This document shows positions 1 through 6,423 of a DNA stretch of 8,448 nucleotides, in pieces. The notes under the pieces were generated by a model, which was given only the letters and a program-made list of their open reading frames with translations, made no database searches and was not told the origin of the DNA. Source of the stretch: Acidimicrobiaceae bacterium (lineage in GTDB: Bacteria > Actinomycetota > Acidimicrobiia > Acidimicrobiales > Aldehydirespiratoraceae); the NCBI GenBank assembly GCA_009840695.1, contig VXNG01000062.1, positions 1 through 8,448 of the forward strand, read 5' to 3'. Position 1 is the first letter of the stretch, and the number at the start of each line of letters is the position of its first letter. The translations under genes were made by a program, and so were the position numbers.

Positions 1-359
1 TGATCGGCCAGGGCAGGCTCGTTGAGCACCTCGGCCGTGGTGGTGGCGCCCAAGTTGTACGGCAACAGGAGCAGTCGGCGAAAGTCAAGGAAGAGGGCAC
101 AGAACAGGCGGGCCGATGCTGAGCCGGGCAGGCTCCGGGCGGCGTCGAGGATCCGTACCGCGGGCTCGAACTCGACCTGCTGCAGCTCCGCCATGATCTC
201 GGCCTTTGACGAGAAGTGGTGGAACAGCGATGGTTGCCGTATCCCGACGCCGTCGGCGATGTCGCGGGTGGAGGTGGCTCGGTATCCCCGTTCGGTGAAC
301 AGGCGTGACGACACCCTGAGAATCTGCTCCCGTGTGTGGATGTTGGTGCGCTCAGCCAC
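1..359 (-). CDS. TetR/AcrR-family transcriptional repressor, N-terminal part (truncated by window edge)
   Basis: A one-component DNA-binding regulator; family members usually repress a neighbouring operon until a small ligand binds the C-terminal domain. About 119 residues are visible. Residues 10-55 form the TetR N-terminal domain: a first helix (REQILRVSSRLF), the typical ERGYRATSTRDIA segment, and the recognition helix region GVGIRQPSLFHHFSSKAEI (roughly 37-55). The ligand-binding domain lies mostly outside the window, so the inducer cannot be guessed. I chose the GTG at 359-357 because GGAGG (complement of 371-375) sits 11 bases upstream; an ATG at 378 is in another frame and stops quickly. 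The gene is divergent from the ABC importer, with twin palindromes between them, so it is the likely regulator of the importer and of itself. The family call is very secure; the target is inferred. Confidence 0.93.
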   Translation of the reverse strand, partial: MAERTNIHTREQILRVSSRLFTERGYRATSTRDIADGVGIRQPSLFHHFSSKAEIMAELQQVEFEPAVRILDAARSLPGSASARLFCALFLDFRRLLLLPYNLGATTTAEVLNEPALAD

Positions 360-370
360 CTTGAGACCTG

Positions 371-375
371 CCTCC
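371..375 (-). promoter_or_regulatory. Ribosome binding site of the TetR gene
   Basis: On the minus strand this reads GGAGG, 11 bases before the GTG at 359. It decides the start of the regulator, because no in-frame ATG is suitably placed. Confidence 0.6.
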
Positions 376-387
376 CATCGGTTCTGT

Positions 388-403
388 TGCCGGGCGGCCG
401 GCA
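388..403. repeat. Perfect inverted repeat in the TetR-gene leader
   Basis: TGCCGG, four bases (GCGG), then CCGGCA. The perfect 6-bp arms could form a hairpin in the regulator's mRNA, 12 bases upstream of its GGAGG. It differs in sequence from the TetR-type palindromes further right. It may be an RNA structure, a second protein site, or chance in GC-rich DNA. Confidence 0.35.
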
Positions 404-442
404 GTACTGGATTCGAAGCCGCCGGACGGCACTGGACAGGTC

Positions 443-478
443 CCCTATCATTTGATAGTGTCCCTATCATTCGATAGG
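443..478. promoter_or_regulatory. Tandem TetR-type operators in the divergent control region
   Basis: Two copies of a 14-base near-palindrome, CTATCATTTGATAG (445-458) and CTATCATTCGATAG (464-477). Each has 5-bp arms CTATC/GATAG around a 4-base centre; the second extends to 6-bp arms (CCTATC/GATAGG, 463-478). The centres are 19 bp apart, a little under two helical turns. They are the only conspicuously AT-rich, symmetric block between the divergent regulator and importer genes. This fits two TetR-family dimers binding side by side and blocking transcription both ways. TATCAT hexamers inside both copies (446-451, 465-470) resemble -10 elements, but I could not pair either with a convincing -35 box, so exact promoters are not called. 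Confidence 0.75.
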
Positions 479-502
479 CCAACCTGGCCGGCCGAACGGC
501 CG
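477..502 (+). repeat. Short hairpins and an 8-bp tandem repeat in the importer leader
   Basis: Two small inverted repeats abut: GGCCA/TGGCC around ACC (477-489) and CGGCC/GGCCG around GAAC (489-502). The second overlaps a perfect 8-base tandem duplication GGCCGAAC (490-497 and 498-505). They lie between the operators and the Shine-Dalgarno sequence, so they would be in the 5' leader of the importer mRNA and could affect its stability or translation. No known riboswitch fold is recognised, and GC-rich DNA makes such stems common. Confidence 0.35.
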
Positions 503-514
503 AACGCCACCATA

Positions 515-520
515 GGGGGG
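515..520 (+). promoter_or_regulatory. Ribosome binding site of the substrate-binding protein gene
   Basis: GGGGGG, preceded by A at 514, lies 8 bases before the ATG at 529. It supports that start, which also gives a complete lipoprotein signal peptide. Confidence 0.6.
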
Positions 521-528
521 AACAAGGC

Positions 529-2217
529 ATGCGACAGACAGCTAGCGGTACTAGCGGTACCTTCCGGGTGCTGGCCGCGGTCGCCGTTGCGGCGCTGGTC
601 GTCGCCGGCTGCGGAGACGACGATGATGACACACCGGGCTTGTCGGAGCCCGCCGACATTGGCGCTGCCGTCGAGGAGGCTCCTGCCACAGACGCCGACT
701 CAGAGCCCGACGCGGCTGCACCCGACGACGAGCCGGAGGCAGCCGACGCGGTTACACCCGACGACGAGCCGGAGGCGGCCGACGCCGGCAGCGGCCCGGT
801 CCGCGGCGGCGAGCTGCGGGTATTCCGGGGAATCTTCCATGAGGGCTGGGATCCCGATGCGGCGCTGGAGCTGGGATCGATCCAGTACATCCAGCACGTC
901 ATGGAACCGCTGATCCGAGCCAATCCCGACGGCCTGACGCTCGATCCCGGGATAGCGGAGTCATGGGACTACGACCATGAGGGGCTGACCTTCACCGTGA
1001 ATATCAACCCCAACGCCAAGTTCTCCGACGGCACGCCGGTGACCGCCGAGGACGTGGCGTTCTCAGCAGAGGAATGGAAGGCAGGACCCAACTACGGGAT
1101 CCTCTACGCCTCGCTAGCGGAGGCCGAGATCGTCGACGACCACACCGTGATCTTCTCGATGGAGTACCCCGACTCCAGCTTGGACGCCATCCTCACGTGG
1201 CAGTCCGCGGCGGTCATGCCCAAGGACTTCGGCGGCCGCTCCCGCGACGAGTACATGGCCAACCCGATTGGGGCCGGACCATTCGCCGTCGAGTCATGGC
1301 AGCCGGGCGCCGAGCTGGTGCTCGTCCGCAACGAGCATTTCTACGACTCCGAGCGACCGTACCTGGACCGGATAGTGATCACCGAGAACTCCGACAGGAA
1401 CCAGCGCATGGTGGCTTTCGAGTCTGGTGCGTCGGACTTGGTACTCGTACCGCCCGACCAAATCAGCTCGATCCCCTCCCATCAGCTCACCCTGGCACCC
1501 GCGCACCTGATGCACTACCTGGGATTCAACACCACGGCCGCCCCCTTCGATGAGGCCGATGTGCGCCGGGCGCTCGCGCTGGCCATCGACTACGACGCCA
1601 TCGTTTCCCTCGGCAGCGGCACCTGGGAGACGGCGACGGGTGGGATCCCGCCCAACATCGCGGACTGGGCACCGCCATCGGCGCCCTATCTCCGCCGGGA
1701 CCTCGACCAAGCCCGGCAGCTGCTGGAGGCGGCCGGCGCCACCGGCCTCTCGGTGGAACTGATCTTCGACACGGGGATCGTCAACCACGACCTCGTCGCG
1801 CAGGTGATCCAATCGTCGCTGGGCGACGCGGGGGTGGACGTCGAGATCGTGGCCCTGGACACGAACTCCCACATCGAACGCATCGGCTCGGGCGAGTACG
1901 ACCTCGACCTGTGGACCATGGTGGCCATCTCGCCGACCGCGATTGACCCGGTCGGCTACTACTCGGCCGTCGACTACCTCTACACCGGATACCCGCTCGA
2001 CGTCATCTTCGATGTGCTCGTCGAGTTCACGGAGACCGTCGACGACGCCGAGCAGGCTGCGGCCATCACCAAGGTGCAGGACGAGATCGCCACGGAGGTC
2101 CCCTTCGTCGCGCTCGCCAACCAGCAGACCGCCTTCGCCGCGAGCCAGCGCGTCAACGGCTTCGCTCCAGCGCCGTGGGCCACATGGTGGTATGACCGCA
2201 TCTGGTTGAGCGGCTAG
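529..2217 (+). CDS. Peptide-type ABC importer substrate-binding lipoprotein (SBP family 5)
   Basis: The extracytoplasmic receptor that captures the solute and delivers it to the two permeases. The protein has 562 residues. Residues 1-28 are a lipoprotein signal peptide: a short positive N-terminus, a hydrophobic stretch rich in Ala and Val, and the lipobox VAGC with the lipidated Cys at 28. A very acidic, Pro/Ala-rich linker (about 29-91) starts with five Asp residues and contains an in-frame 12-residue duplication (62-73 and 74-85, core PDDEPEAAD). The folded SBP_bac_5 domain starts at RGGELRV (92), with the family landmarks FSDGTPVTAEDV (165-176) and GAGPFAVESWQPG (248-260), and runs to the C-terminus. 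Length without the linker is normal for DppA/OppA-like proteins. The ligand is unresolved: the family includes receptors for di- and oligopeptides, nickel, opines and oligosaccharides. It is the first gene after the operators. Confidence 0.95.
   Translation: MRQTASGTSGTFRVLAAVAVAALVVAGCGDDDDDTPGLSEPADIGAAVEEAPATDADSEPDAAAPDDEPEAADAVTPDDEPEAADAGSGPVRGGELRVFRGIFHEGWDPDAALELGSIQYIQHVMEPLIRANPDGLTLDPGIAESWDYDHEGLTFTVNINPNAKFSDGTPVTAEDVAFSAEEWKAGPNYGILYASLAEAEIVDDHTVIFSMEYPDSSLDAILTWQSAAVMPKDFGGRSRDEYMANPIGAGPFAVESWQPGAELVLVRNEHFYDSERPYLDRIVITENSDRNQRMVAFESGASDLVLVPPDQISSIPSHQLTLAPAHLMHYLGFNTTAAPFDEADVRRALALAIDYDAIVSLGSGTWETATGGIPPNIADWAPPSAPYLRRDLDQARQLLEAAGATGLSVELIFDTGIVNHDLVAQVIQSSLGDAGVDVEIVALDTNSHIERIGSGEYDLDLWTMVAISPTAIDPVGYYSAVDYLYTGYPLDVIFDVLVEFTETVDDAEQAAAITKVQDEIATEVPFVALANQQTAFAASQRVNGFAPAPWATWWYDRIWLSG
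542..559 (+). repeat. 9-bp perfect tandem duplication in the signal-peptide coding region
   Basis: CTAGCGGTA occurs twice in succession (542-550, 551-559), in frame, giving the repeated residues SGT-SGT just before the hydrophobic segment. It looks like a slippage duplication and keeps the reading frame. Confidence 0.6.
712..783 (+). repeat. 36-bp in-frame tandem duplication in the lipoprotein linker
   Basis: Two adjacent 36-base units (712-747 and 748-783) differ at only a few positions. Each encodes a 12-residue unit ending PDDEPEAAD (residues 62-73 and 74-85). The period is a multiple of three, so copy number can change without a frameshift. It lengthens the disordered acidic spacer between the lipid anchor and the binding domain. 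Confidence 0.85.
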
Positions 2218-2241
2218 GCGGAAGCCGGCTGGCAGGATCGC

Positions 2242-3186
2242 GTGGGCCGGTACAGCTTCGTTCTCAAGCGGCTGCTGATATCGGTGCCGCTCCTTCTGGG
2301 AGTGGTCTTCCTGGTGTTCCTGCTGTTGAAGATCACGCCCGGCGACCCCGCCCGGGTGGTGGCCGGCCTGCGCGCCTCCGAGGAGGCCGTGGACCAAGTC
2401 CGCGACGAGCTCGGGCTGAACGACCCGGTCATCGTGCAGTACGCCACCTACGTGGGTGATGTGGCGCGGGGGGACTTCGGCTACTCGTTCAAGTCGCGCC
2501 AGCCCGTGACAACGCTGATCAAGGACCGGCTCGAACCGAGCCTCTGGCTGGTTGCCGGAGGCCTCGCAGTCAGCATCGCGGCGTCGATACCGTTGGCCAA
2601 CTGGGCGGCCGCGCGCCGCGACGGACTCGCCGACCAGGTCATCCGCGGTGTCAGCCTGCTGGGCGTAACCATGCCCGCGTTCTGGGTAGGGCTGATGCTC
2701 ATCATCCTGGTGGCCCTGCCCACCGGCTGGTTCCCCACCGGGGGCTTCGGCGACACTGCGGGCGAACACCTCCACCACATTGTGCTCCCCGCGGCGACGC
2801 TGGGGATCTCGCTGGCGCCGATCCAAATCCGTAGTCTGCGAGCTTCGACGATCAGGGTGCTCGACAGCGACTACGTTCAGCTCGGCCGGTCAATCGGCGC
2901 GCACGGGTCGAGCCTCGTGCGGTGGTTCGTGCTGCGCAACACGGTCTCGTCGACAGTGACCATCATCGCCATCGAGACCAGCTTCCTGCTGTTCGGGATG
3001 GTGGTCATCGAGACAACTTTCAGCCTTCCCGGCTTGGGCCAGGGCATGGTGCTGGCCGCGTCCCAGCGCGACTTCCCGGCGATCCAGGGCTACACCCTGT
3101 TGTTCGCCCTGATCGTCGTGGCCGTGTACCTCCTCGCCGATGTGATCAACGCCATGCTCGACCCCCGGGTGGAGATCTCGGGATGA
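2242..3186 (+). CDS. ABC importer permease, DppB/OppB type
   Basis: One of the two membrane subunits forming the translocation pore of the importer, 314 residues, the usual length. The N-terminal half has the family pattern: a first membrane segment at about 8-30, followed by TPGDPAR (32-38). The BPD_transp_1 domain includes the cytoplasmic EAA-type coupling loop at about 211-233 (DYVQLGRSIGAHG, then the conserved LRN). Near the end come FSLPGLGQG and a final segment ending MLDPRVEI, both typical of DppB-like proteins. The GTG start follows AGGA (2234-2237) closely, and the preceding gene ends 24 bases upstream, so the two are co-transcribed. The gene's stop overlaps the ATG of the next permease. 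Family assignment is secure; substrate specificity is set mainly by the binding protein. Confidence 0.95.
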   Translation: MGRYSFVLKRLLISVPLLLGVVFLVFLLLKITPGDPARVVAGLRASEEAVDQVRDELGLNDPVIVQYATYVGDVARGDFGYSFKSRQPVTTLIKDRLEPSLWLVAGGLAVSIAASIPLANWAAARRDGLADQVIRGVSLLGVTMPAFWVGLMLIILVALPTGWFPTGGFGDTAGEHLHHIVLPAATLGISLAPIQIRSLRASTIRVLDSDYVQLGRSIGAHGSSLVRWFVLRNTVSSTVTIIAIETSFLLFGMVVIETTFSLPGLGQGMVLAASQRDFPAIQGYTLLFALIVVAVYLLADVINAMLDPRVEISG

Positions 3187-4052
3187 GTCTGCAGCCGTCC
3201 GCCGCTACCGTCGAGCCGCTAGAAGAGGCGGAGGCTCTCGACGGCCGGCAGAGGGTGCGGCTTCCCCGGAAGTTCTGGGTGGGGGCGGCCATCGTGGCCC
3301 TCTACGCGCTGCTGGCGCTGCTCGCTCCCTGGGTGGCACCGCACGACCCCGACGCGCAGGACGTGGCCAACAGGCTGGCCGACCCGTCGTGGAAGCACCC
3401 CGTCGGCACCGACGAGCTGGGCCGCGACGTGCTGTCGCGGCTCGTCTTCGCCGCTCGGATCGACCTGACCGTCGGCTTCCTGGGCGCCTTCCTGCCGCTG
3501 GTGGTCGGCACCTTCCTCGGTGCGCTGGCCGGCTATGTCGGCCGCTGGGTCGATGTGGTCGTGATGCGCATCGCGGACGTGGTCCAGGCCTTCCCGGCGT
3601 ACATCCTGATCATCGCCCTGGTCTTCGCGCTCGGGCAGGGCGCGGGAACCATCCTGGTGGCCTTCACGGCGACCGTCTGGGTGATCTACGCCCGCATCAT
3701 CCGTGACGAGATCCTGCGCGTGCGGGGGCTGGACTATATACAGGCGGCCCGAGCGGCCGGACTTCCCCACACCCGGATCATTGCCCGCCACGTACTGCCC
3801 AACACCATCTCCCAGACGGTCGTGTACTTCACCGTCGACATCCTCTTCGCCATCCTGGCGCTGGCCGCGTTCACCTTCATCGGATTGGGCATCCCCCCGC
3901 CCGACGCGGAATGGGGCGCCATGATCGAGGGTGGCAAGGAGTTTCTGCGGGACCAGTGGTGGCTCACGGCCGCGCCCGGCATCGTCCTTTCGGTCCTCGG
4001 CCTCGGGTTCATGTTCATGGGCGACGGGCTCGACGATTGGATCTCGCGATGA
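3183..4052 (+). CDS. ABC importer permease, DppC/OppC type
   Basis: The second pore subunit, 289 residues. Residues 1-30 are a charged cytoplasmic N-terminus. A first membrane segment follows (about 31-51), then the diagnostic APHDPDAQD and HPVGTDELGRDVLSR (72-86). The permease domain carries the EAA coupling loop DYIQAARAAGLPHTR to LPN (about 184-207), which docks on the ATPases. The start is the ATG at 3183, which overlaps the previous stop as ATGA and has GGAGA (3171-3175) about 7 bases upstream, inside the preceding gene. The open frame extends further upstream, but that part does not resemble the family. The stop overlaps the next ATG in the same way, implying translational coupling and matched subunit production. 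Confidence 0.95.
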   Translation: MSLQPSAATVEPLEEAEALDGRQRVRLPRKFWVGAAIVALYALLALLAPWVAPHDPDAQDVANRLADPSWKHPVGTDELGRDVLSRLVFAARIDLTVGFLGAFLPLVVGTFLGALAGYVGRWVDVVVMRIADVVQAFPAYILIIALVFALGQGAGTILVAFTATVWVIYARIIRDEILRVRGLDYIQAARAAGLPHTRIIARHVLPNTISQTVVYFTVDILFAILALAAFTFIGLGIPPPDAEWGAMIEGGKEFLRDQWWLTAAPGIVLSVLGLGFMFMGDGLDDWISR

Positions 4053-5044
4053 CCCCGTCGGGCGGCTCGGCTGGTTCGATGCTGTCGATCCGGAACCTCC
4101 AGGTGAGCTTCGCCTTCCAGCACGGCACCATTGTGCCCGTCGACGGCGTCGACCTCGACCTGGGCGAGGGCGAGGTGCTGGGCATCGCGGGCGAGTCGGG
4201 CTCCGGCAAGAGCCTCACGCTCAGGTCCATCATCGGGCTGCTGCCGAGGGGTGCTTCGGCCACAGGCGATCTCCGCTTCTCTGTCGACGGGGGCTCGCCG
4301 GCCGCGTACGACCCGGCGGAGGTCCGCGGCCGCAGCATTTCCATGGTCTTCCAGGAGCCCGTGACCGCCCTGAACCCGACGATGCGCGTCGGCGATCTCG
4401 TGAGCCTCGGCATCCGGCTCCGCGGCGGACGGTCCAAGAGACGGGCTCGCACCGACGCCATCGATCTAATGCGCCAGGTCGGCATCCCGATGCCCGGGCG
4501 CCGAGCCCGGGCTTGGCCCCACGAGCTCTCGGGAGGGCTGCGACAGCGGGTCATGATCGCCACCGCCCTGTCCACTAGGCCGAGGCTGCTGCTGTGCGAC
4601 GAACCCACGACCGCCCTGGACGTGACCGTGCAGAGGCAGATCCTGAACCTGCTGAGCGGCCTGGTGGCTGAGCTCGGGATGAGCATGATCTTCGTCACCC
4701 ACGACCTGCCCGTGCTCAGGCAGCTCGCCGACCGCATCGCGGTGATGTACGCCGGGCGGATCGTGGAGGTGAACGACACCGAGGCGCTGTTCAGTGCGCC
4801 CCGACACCCTTACACCCACGCGCTGATGCGAGCTGCGCCCGTGATCGACATCCGCAACGAGGAGTTGGCAGGAATCGGCGGTCGTCCCCCCGACCCGCGG
4901 AACTTCGGCGGTGGATGCCGCTTCCGCGATCGCTGCGCCCACGCGCTCCCCGAATGCGTCGAAGCCTCCTACCGCCTGGTTGCGACCAGCGACGGGGCTG
5001 CGTCGGCGTGCATCCGCCAACTCGACCTGGCCGGGGTGCGATGA
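4049..5044 (+). CDS. ABC importer ATPase, DppD/OppD type
   Basis: One of two cytoplasmic ATPases that power the importer, 331 residues from the ATG overlapping the previous stop; an ATG at 4079 (Met11) is a possible alternative because homology starts there. All ATPase motifs are intact: Walker A GESGSGKS (48-55), Q-loop FQEPVTALNP (from 101), signature LSGGLRQR (160-167), Walker B LLLCDEPTTALD (180-191) and switch His in FVTHDL (His218). The C-terminal oligopeptide-transporter extension has PYTHALMRAAP and four cysteines at 290, 296, 303 and 321 (C-x5-C-x6-C-x17-C). From memory, an iron-sulfur cluster has been reported at such cysteines in related mycobacterial importers; here that is inference. 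The gene ends in an ATGA overlap with its partner ATPase. Confidence 0.95.
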   Translation: MTPSGGSAGSMLSIRNLQVSFAFQHGTIVPVDGVDLDLGEGEVLGIAGESGSGKSLTLRSIIGLLPRGASATGDLRFSVDGGSPAAYDPAEVRGRSISMVFQEPVTALNPTMRVGDLVSLGIRLRGGRSKRRARTDAIDLMRQVGIPMPGRRARAWPHELSGGLRQRVMIATALSTRPRLLLCDEPTTALDVTVQRQILNLLSGLVAELGMSMIFVTHDLPVLRQLADRIAVMYAGRIVEVNDTEALFSAPRHPYTHALMRAAPVIDIRNEELAGIGGRPPDPRNFGGGCRFRDRCAHALPECVEASYRLVATSDGAASACIRQLDLAGVR

Positions 5045-6105
5045 GCGGCGACATGGTGGACGGACCGGTGGTTGACGGCACCCCAGGCGACGGCCCGCGC
5101 GGCGCGGAGGGAACGCTGGAGGTGGAGCGTCTCAGTGTCCGGTTCCAAGTCGACAACTCCTGGATCGGCCGCATCCGGGGCCGCAGCGGCGAGATCACTG
5201 CGGTCGACGACGTCAGCTTCACCCTCCAGCGAGGCGCCAGCCTGGGCATCGTCGGCGAGAGCGGTTGCGGCAAGTCCACGATGGCCCGGGCGGTGGTGGG
5301 CCTGGTGAAGCCCGACTCCGGAGACATCCGCTACGGCGGGGTCAGGCTCGGCGCCAAGCGCTCACGCCGGCAGCGACGACTCATCCAGATGGTCTTCCAG
5401 GACCCCGGATCATCTCTCAACCCGTCCATGACCCCCCGCCGCGTCCTCTCGGAGCTGCTACGGGTCCACGACATGGTGCCGGCTGGCGACATCGGCGACC
5501 GCTGCGAGGAACTCTTGGACCTGGTCGAGCTGCCTCGCCGCCTGATTGACGCTCGCCCGCGGCATCTGTCGGGCGGGCAGCGCCAGCGCATCGGCATCGC
5601 CCGAGCCCTCGCGCTCGAACCCGAGGTCTTGATTGCCGACGAGTCGGTGGCCGCCCTCGACGTGTCGGTCCAGGCGTCCGTGTTGAACCTGCTGGCCGAC
5701 TTGCGCCGCAGGCTGGGCCTGATGCTGCTGTTCGTCTCCCACGATCTTGCCGTGATCCGCCACGTGTCCGACGAGGTGATCGTGATGTACCTGGGCGGGA
5801 TCGTTGAGCACAGTCCCGCCGCCCAACTCTTCGACGTTCCGCGCCATCCCTACACCAAGGCGCTGCTGGCCTCAGCGCCCCGTCTGAAGCAGCCGACGGC
5901 CGCCGAACCGCCGATCGTCGGCGAGCCCTTGAGCGTGCTGAGCGTCCCTGCGGGGTGCCGGTTCGAGCCTCGCTGCCCGGTGGCGTTCGACCGCTGCCGA
6001 ACGCAGCGTCCTGGCTTGATCGACACCGGCGGGGGTTCGGCCGCGTGCTGGCTCATCGAAGAGCCGCGCAAAGGTCGGAAAATGAGCAAGCCATGGGATA
6101 CCTGA
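5041..6105 (+). CDS. ABC importer ATPase, DppF/OppF type
   Basis: The partner ATPase of the importer, 354 residues, with a Gly/Asp-rich N-terminal extension of about 25 residues before the fold begins at TLEVERLSVRF. Motifs: Walker A GESGCGKST (72-80), Q-loop FQDPGSSLNPSMTP (from 119), signature LSGGQRQR (176-183), Walker B VLIADESVAALD (196-207) and switch His in FVSHDL (His234). The residue after the catalytic Glu201 is Ser, not the common Pro; such variation occurs in this subfamily and should not abolish activity. The C-terminal domain has PYTKALLASAP and cysteines at 306, 312, 319 and 336 (C-x5-C-x6-C-x16-C), nearly the same spacing as in the partner. The ATG at 5041 forms an ATGA overlap with the previous stop. 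The last 13 bases overlap the cupin gene in another frame. Confidence 0.95.
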   Translation: MSGDMVDGPVVDGTPGDGPRGAEGTLEVERLSVRFQVDNSWIGRIRGRSGEITAVDDVSFTLQRGASLGIVGESGCGKSTMARAVVGLVKPDSGDIRYGGVRLGAKRSRRQRRLIQMVFQDPGSSLNPSMTPRRVLSELLRVHDMVPAGDIGDRCEELLDLVELPRRLIDARPRHLSGGQRQRIGIARALALEPEVLIADESVAALDVSVQASVLNLLADLRRRLGLMLLFVSHDLAVIRHVSDEVIVMYLGGIVEHSPAAQLFDVPRHPYTKALLASAPRLKQPTAAEPPIVGEPLSVLSVPAGCRFEPRCPVAFDRCRTQRPGLIDTGGGSAACWLIEEPRKGRKMSKPWDT

Positions 6106-6368
6106 GCGAACTGCTCGACCAGTCGAGCGACCATCGTGTCACCCGTCATCGTCTCGCCCCCGGAGCGAGCACCGGCTGGCATCGCCACAACCACCCCTAC
6201 GTGGTAGTCCCGATCACGTCCGGGACGGTGACCATCACTTCATCGGACGGAAAGGCCCAATTCGATATGCAGCCGCTGAGGCCTTACAGCCGACCGGAGG
6301 GCGTCGAGCACTCGATTCGCAACACGTCGTCCGCGCCGGTCGTGTTCGTCGAGGTGGAGTATCTGTAG
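6093..6368 (+). CDS. Small BauB-like cupin protein
   Basis: A 91-residue single-domain cupin, likely a small cytoplasmic beta-barrel. Cupin motif 1 is recognisable from G24 through WHRHNHPYVVVP to G44, with His30 and His32 as candidate metal ligands, but the usual motif-1 Glu is Val37. Motif 2 reads RPEGVEHSIRN, with His73 and Asn77. The WHRH-x-x-x-YVVVP pattern closely recalls BauB, a small cupin of unknown biochemical role in the Pseudomonas beta-alanine operon; this resemblance is from memory. The start is the ATG at 6093, inside the end of the ATPase gene with no strong ribosome site of its own, so translation is probably coupled. Context suggests it helps process the imported compound or senses it. 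The cupin fold is confident, the function unknown. Confidence 0.85.
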   Translation: MGYLSELLDQSSDHRVTRHRLAPGASTGWHRHNHPYVVVPITSGTVTITSSDGKAQFDMQPLRPYSRPEGVEHSIRNTSSAPVVFVEVEYL

Positions 6369-6371
6369 TGG

Positions 6372-6389
6372 GCGGAAGGCCCCTTCTGC
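6372..6389 (+). other. Intergenic hairpin after the cupin gene
   Basis: GCGGAAGG, CC, CCTTCTGC: eight pairs including one G-U, best drawn as a 7-bp stem with a 4-base loop. It begins 3 bases after the cupin stop. No run of T follows, so it is not a classical terminator. It may partly terminate, or protect the 3' end of the importer message and lower expression of the downstream acetyltransferase. Confidence 0.4.
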
Positions 6390-6410
6390 TAGCCGACACC
6401 GACCAACACC

Positions 6411-6414
6411 GGAG
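6411..6414 (+). promoter_or_regulatory. Ribosome binding site of the acetyltransferase gene
   Basis: GGAG lies 9 bases before the ATG at 6424. It supports that start and shows this gene, unlike the cupin, has its own translation signal. Confidence 0.55.
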
Positions 6415-6423
6415 TGAGATGGC

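Noticed and set aside
22..477. A plus-strand open frame across the left edge and the control region
   Set aside because: It is antisense to the TetR gene and runs into the operators; its translation is Arg/Ser-rich and resembles no family.
486..493. GGCCGGCC palindrome as a protein-binding site
   Set aside because: An 8-base GC palindrome is expected by chance in such DNA. It is unlike the paired AT-rich operators and is explained by the overlapping short repeats.
1294..2826. A 510-codon open frame on the minus strand, antisense to the binding protein and first permease
   Set aside because: Its translation is low-complexity in Arg, Gly, Asp and Val with no recognisable domain. The opposite strand encodes two clear family members. 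Long antisense frames are expected in GC-rich coding DNA.
2922..3182. Upstream extension of the second permease
   Set aside because: The frame is open, but these residues are a shadow of the first permease. The ATG at 3183, with a ribosome site and family-like N-terminus, is the real start. Similar extensions before 4049, 5041 and 6093 were rejected for the same reason.
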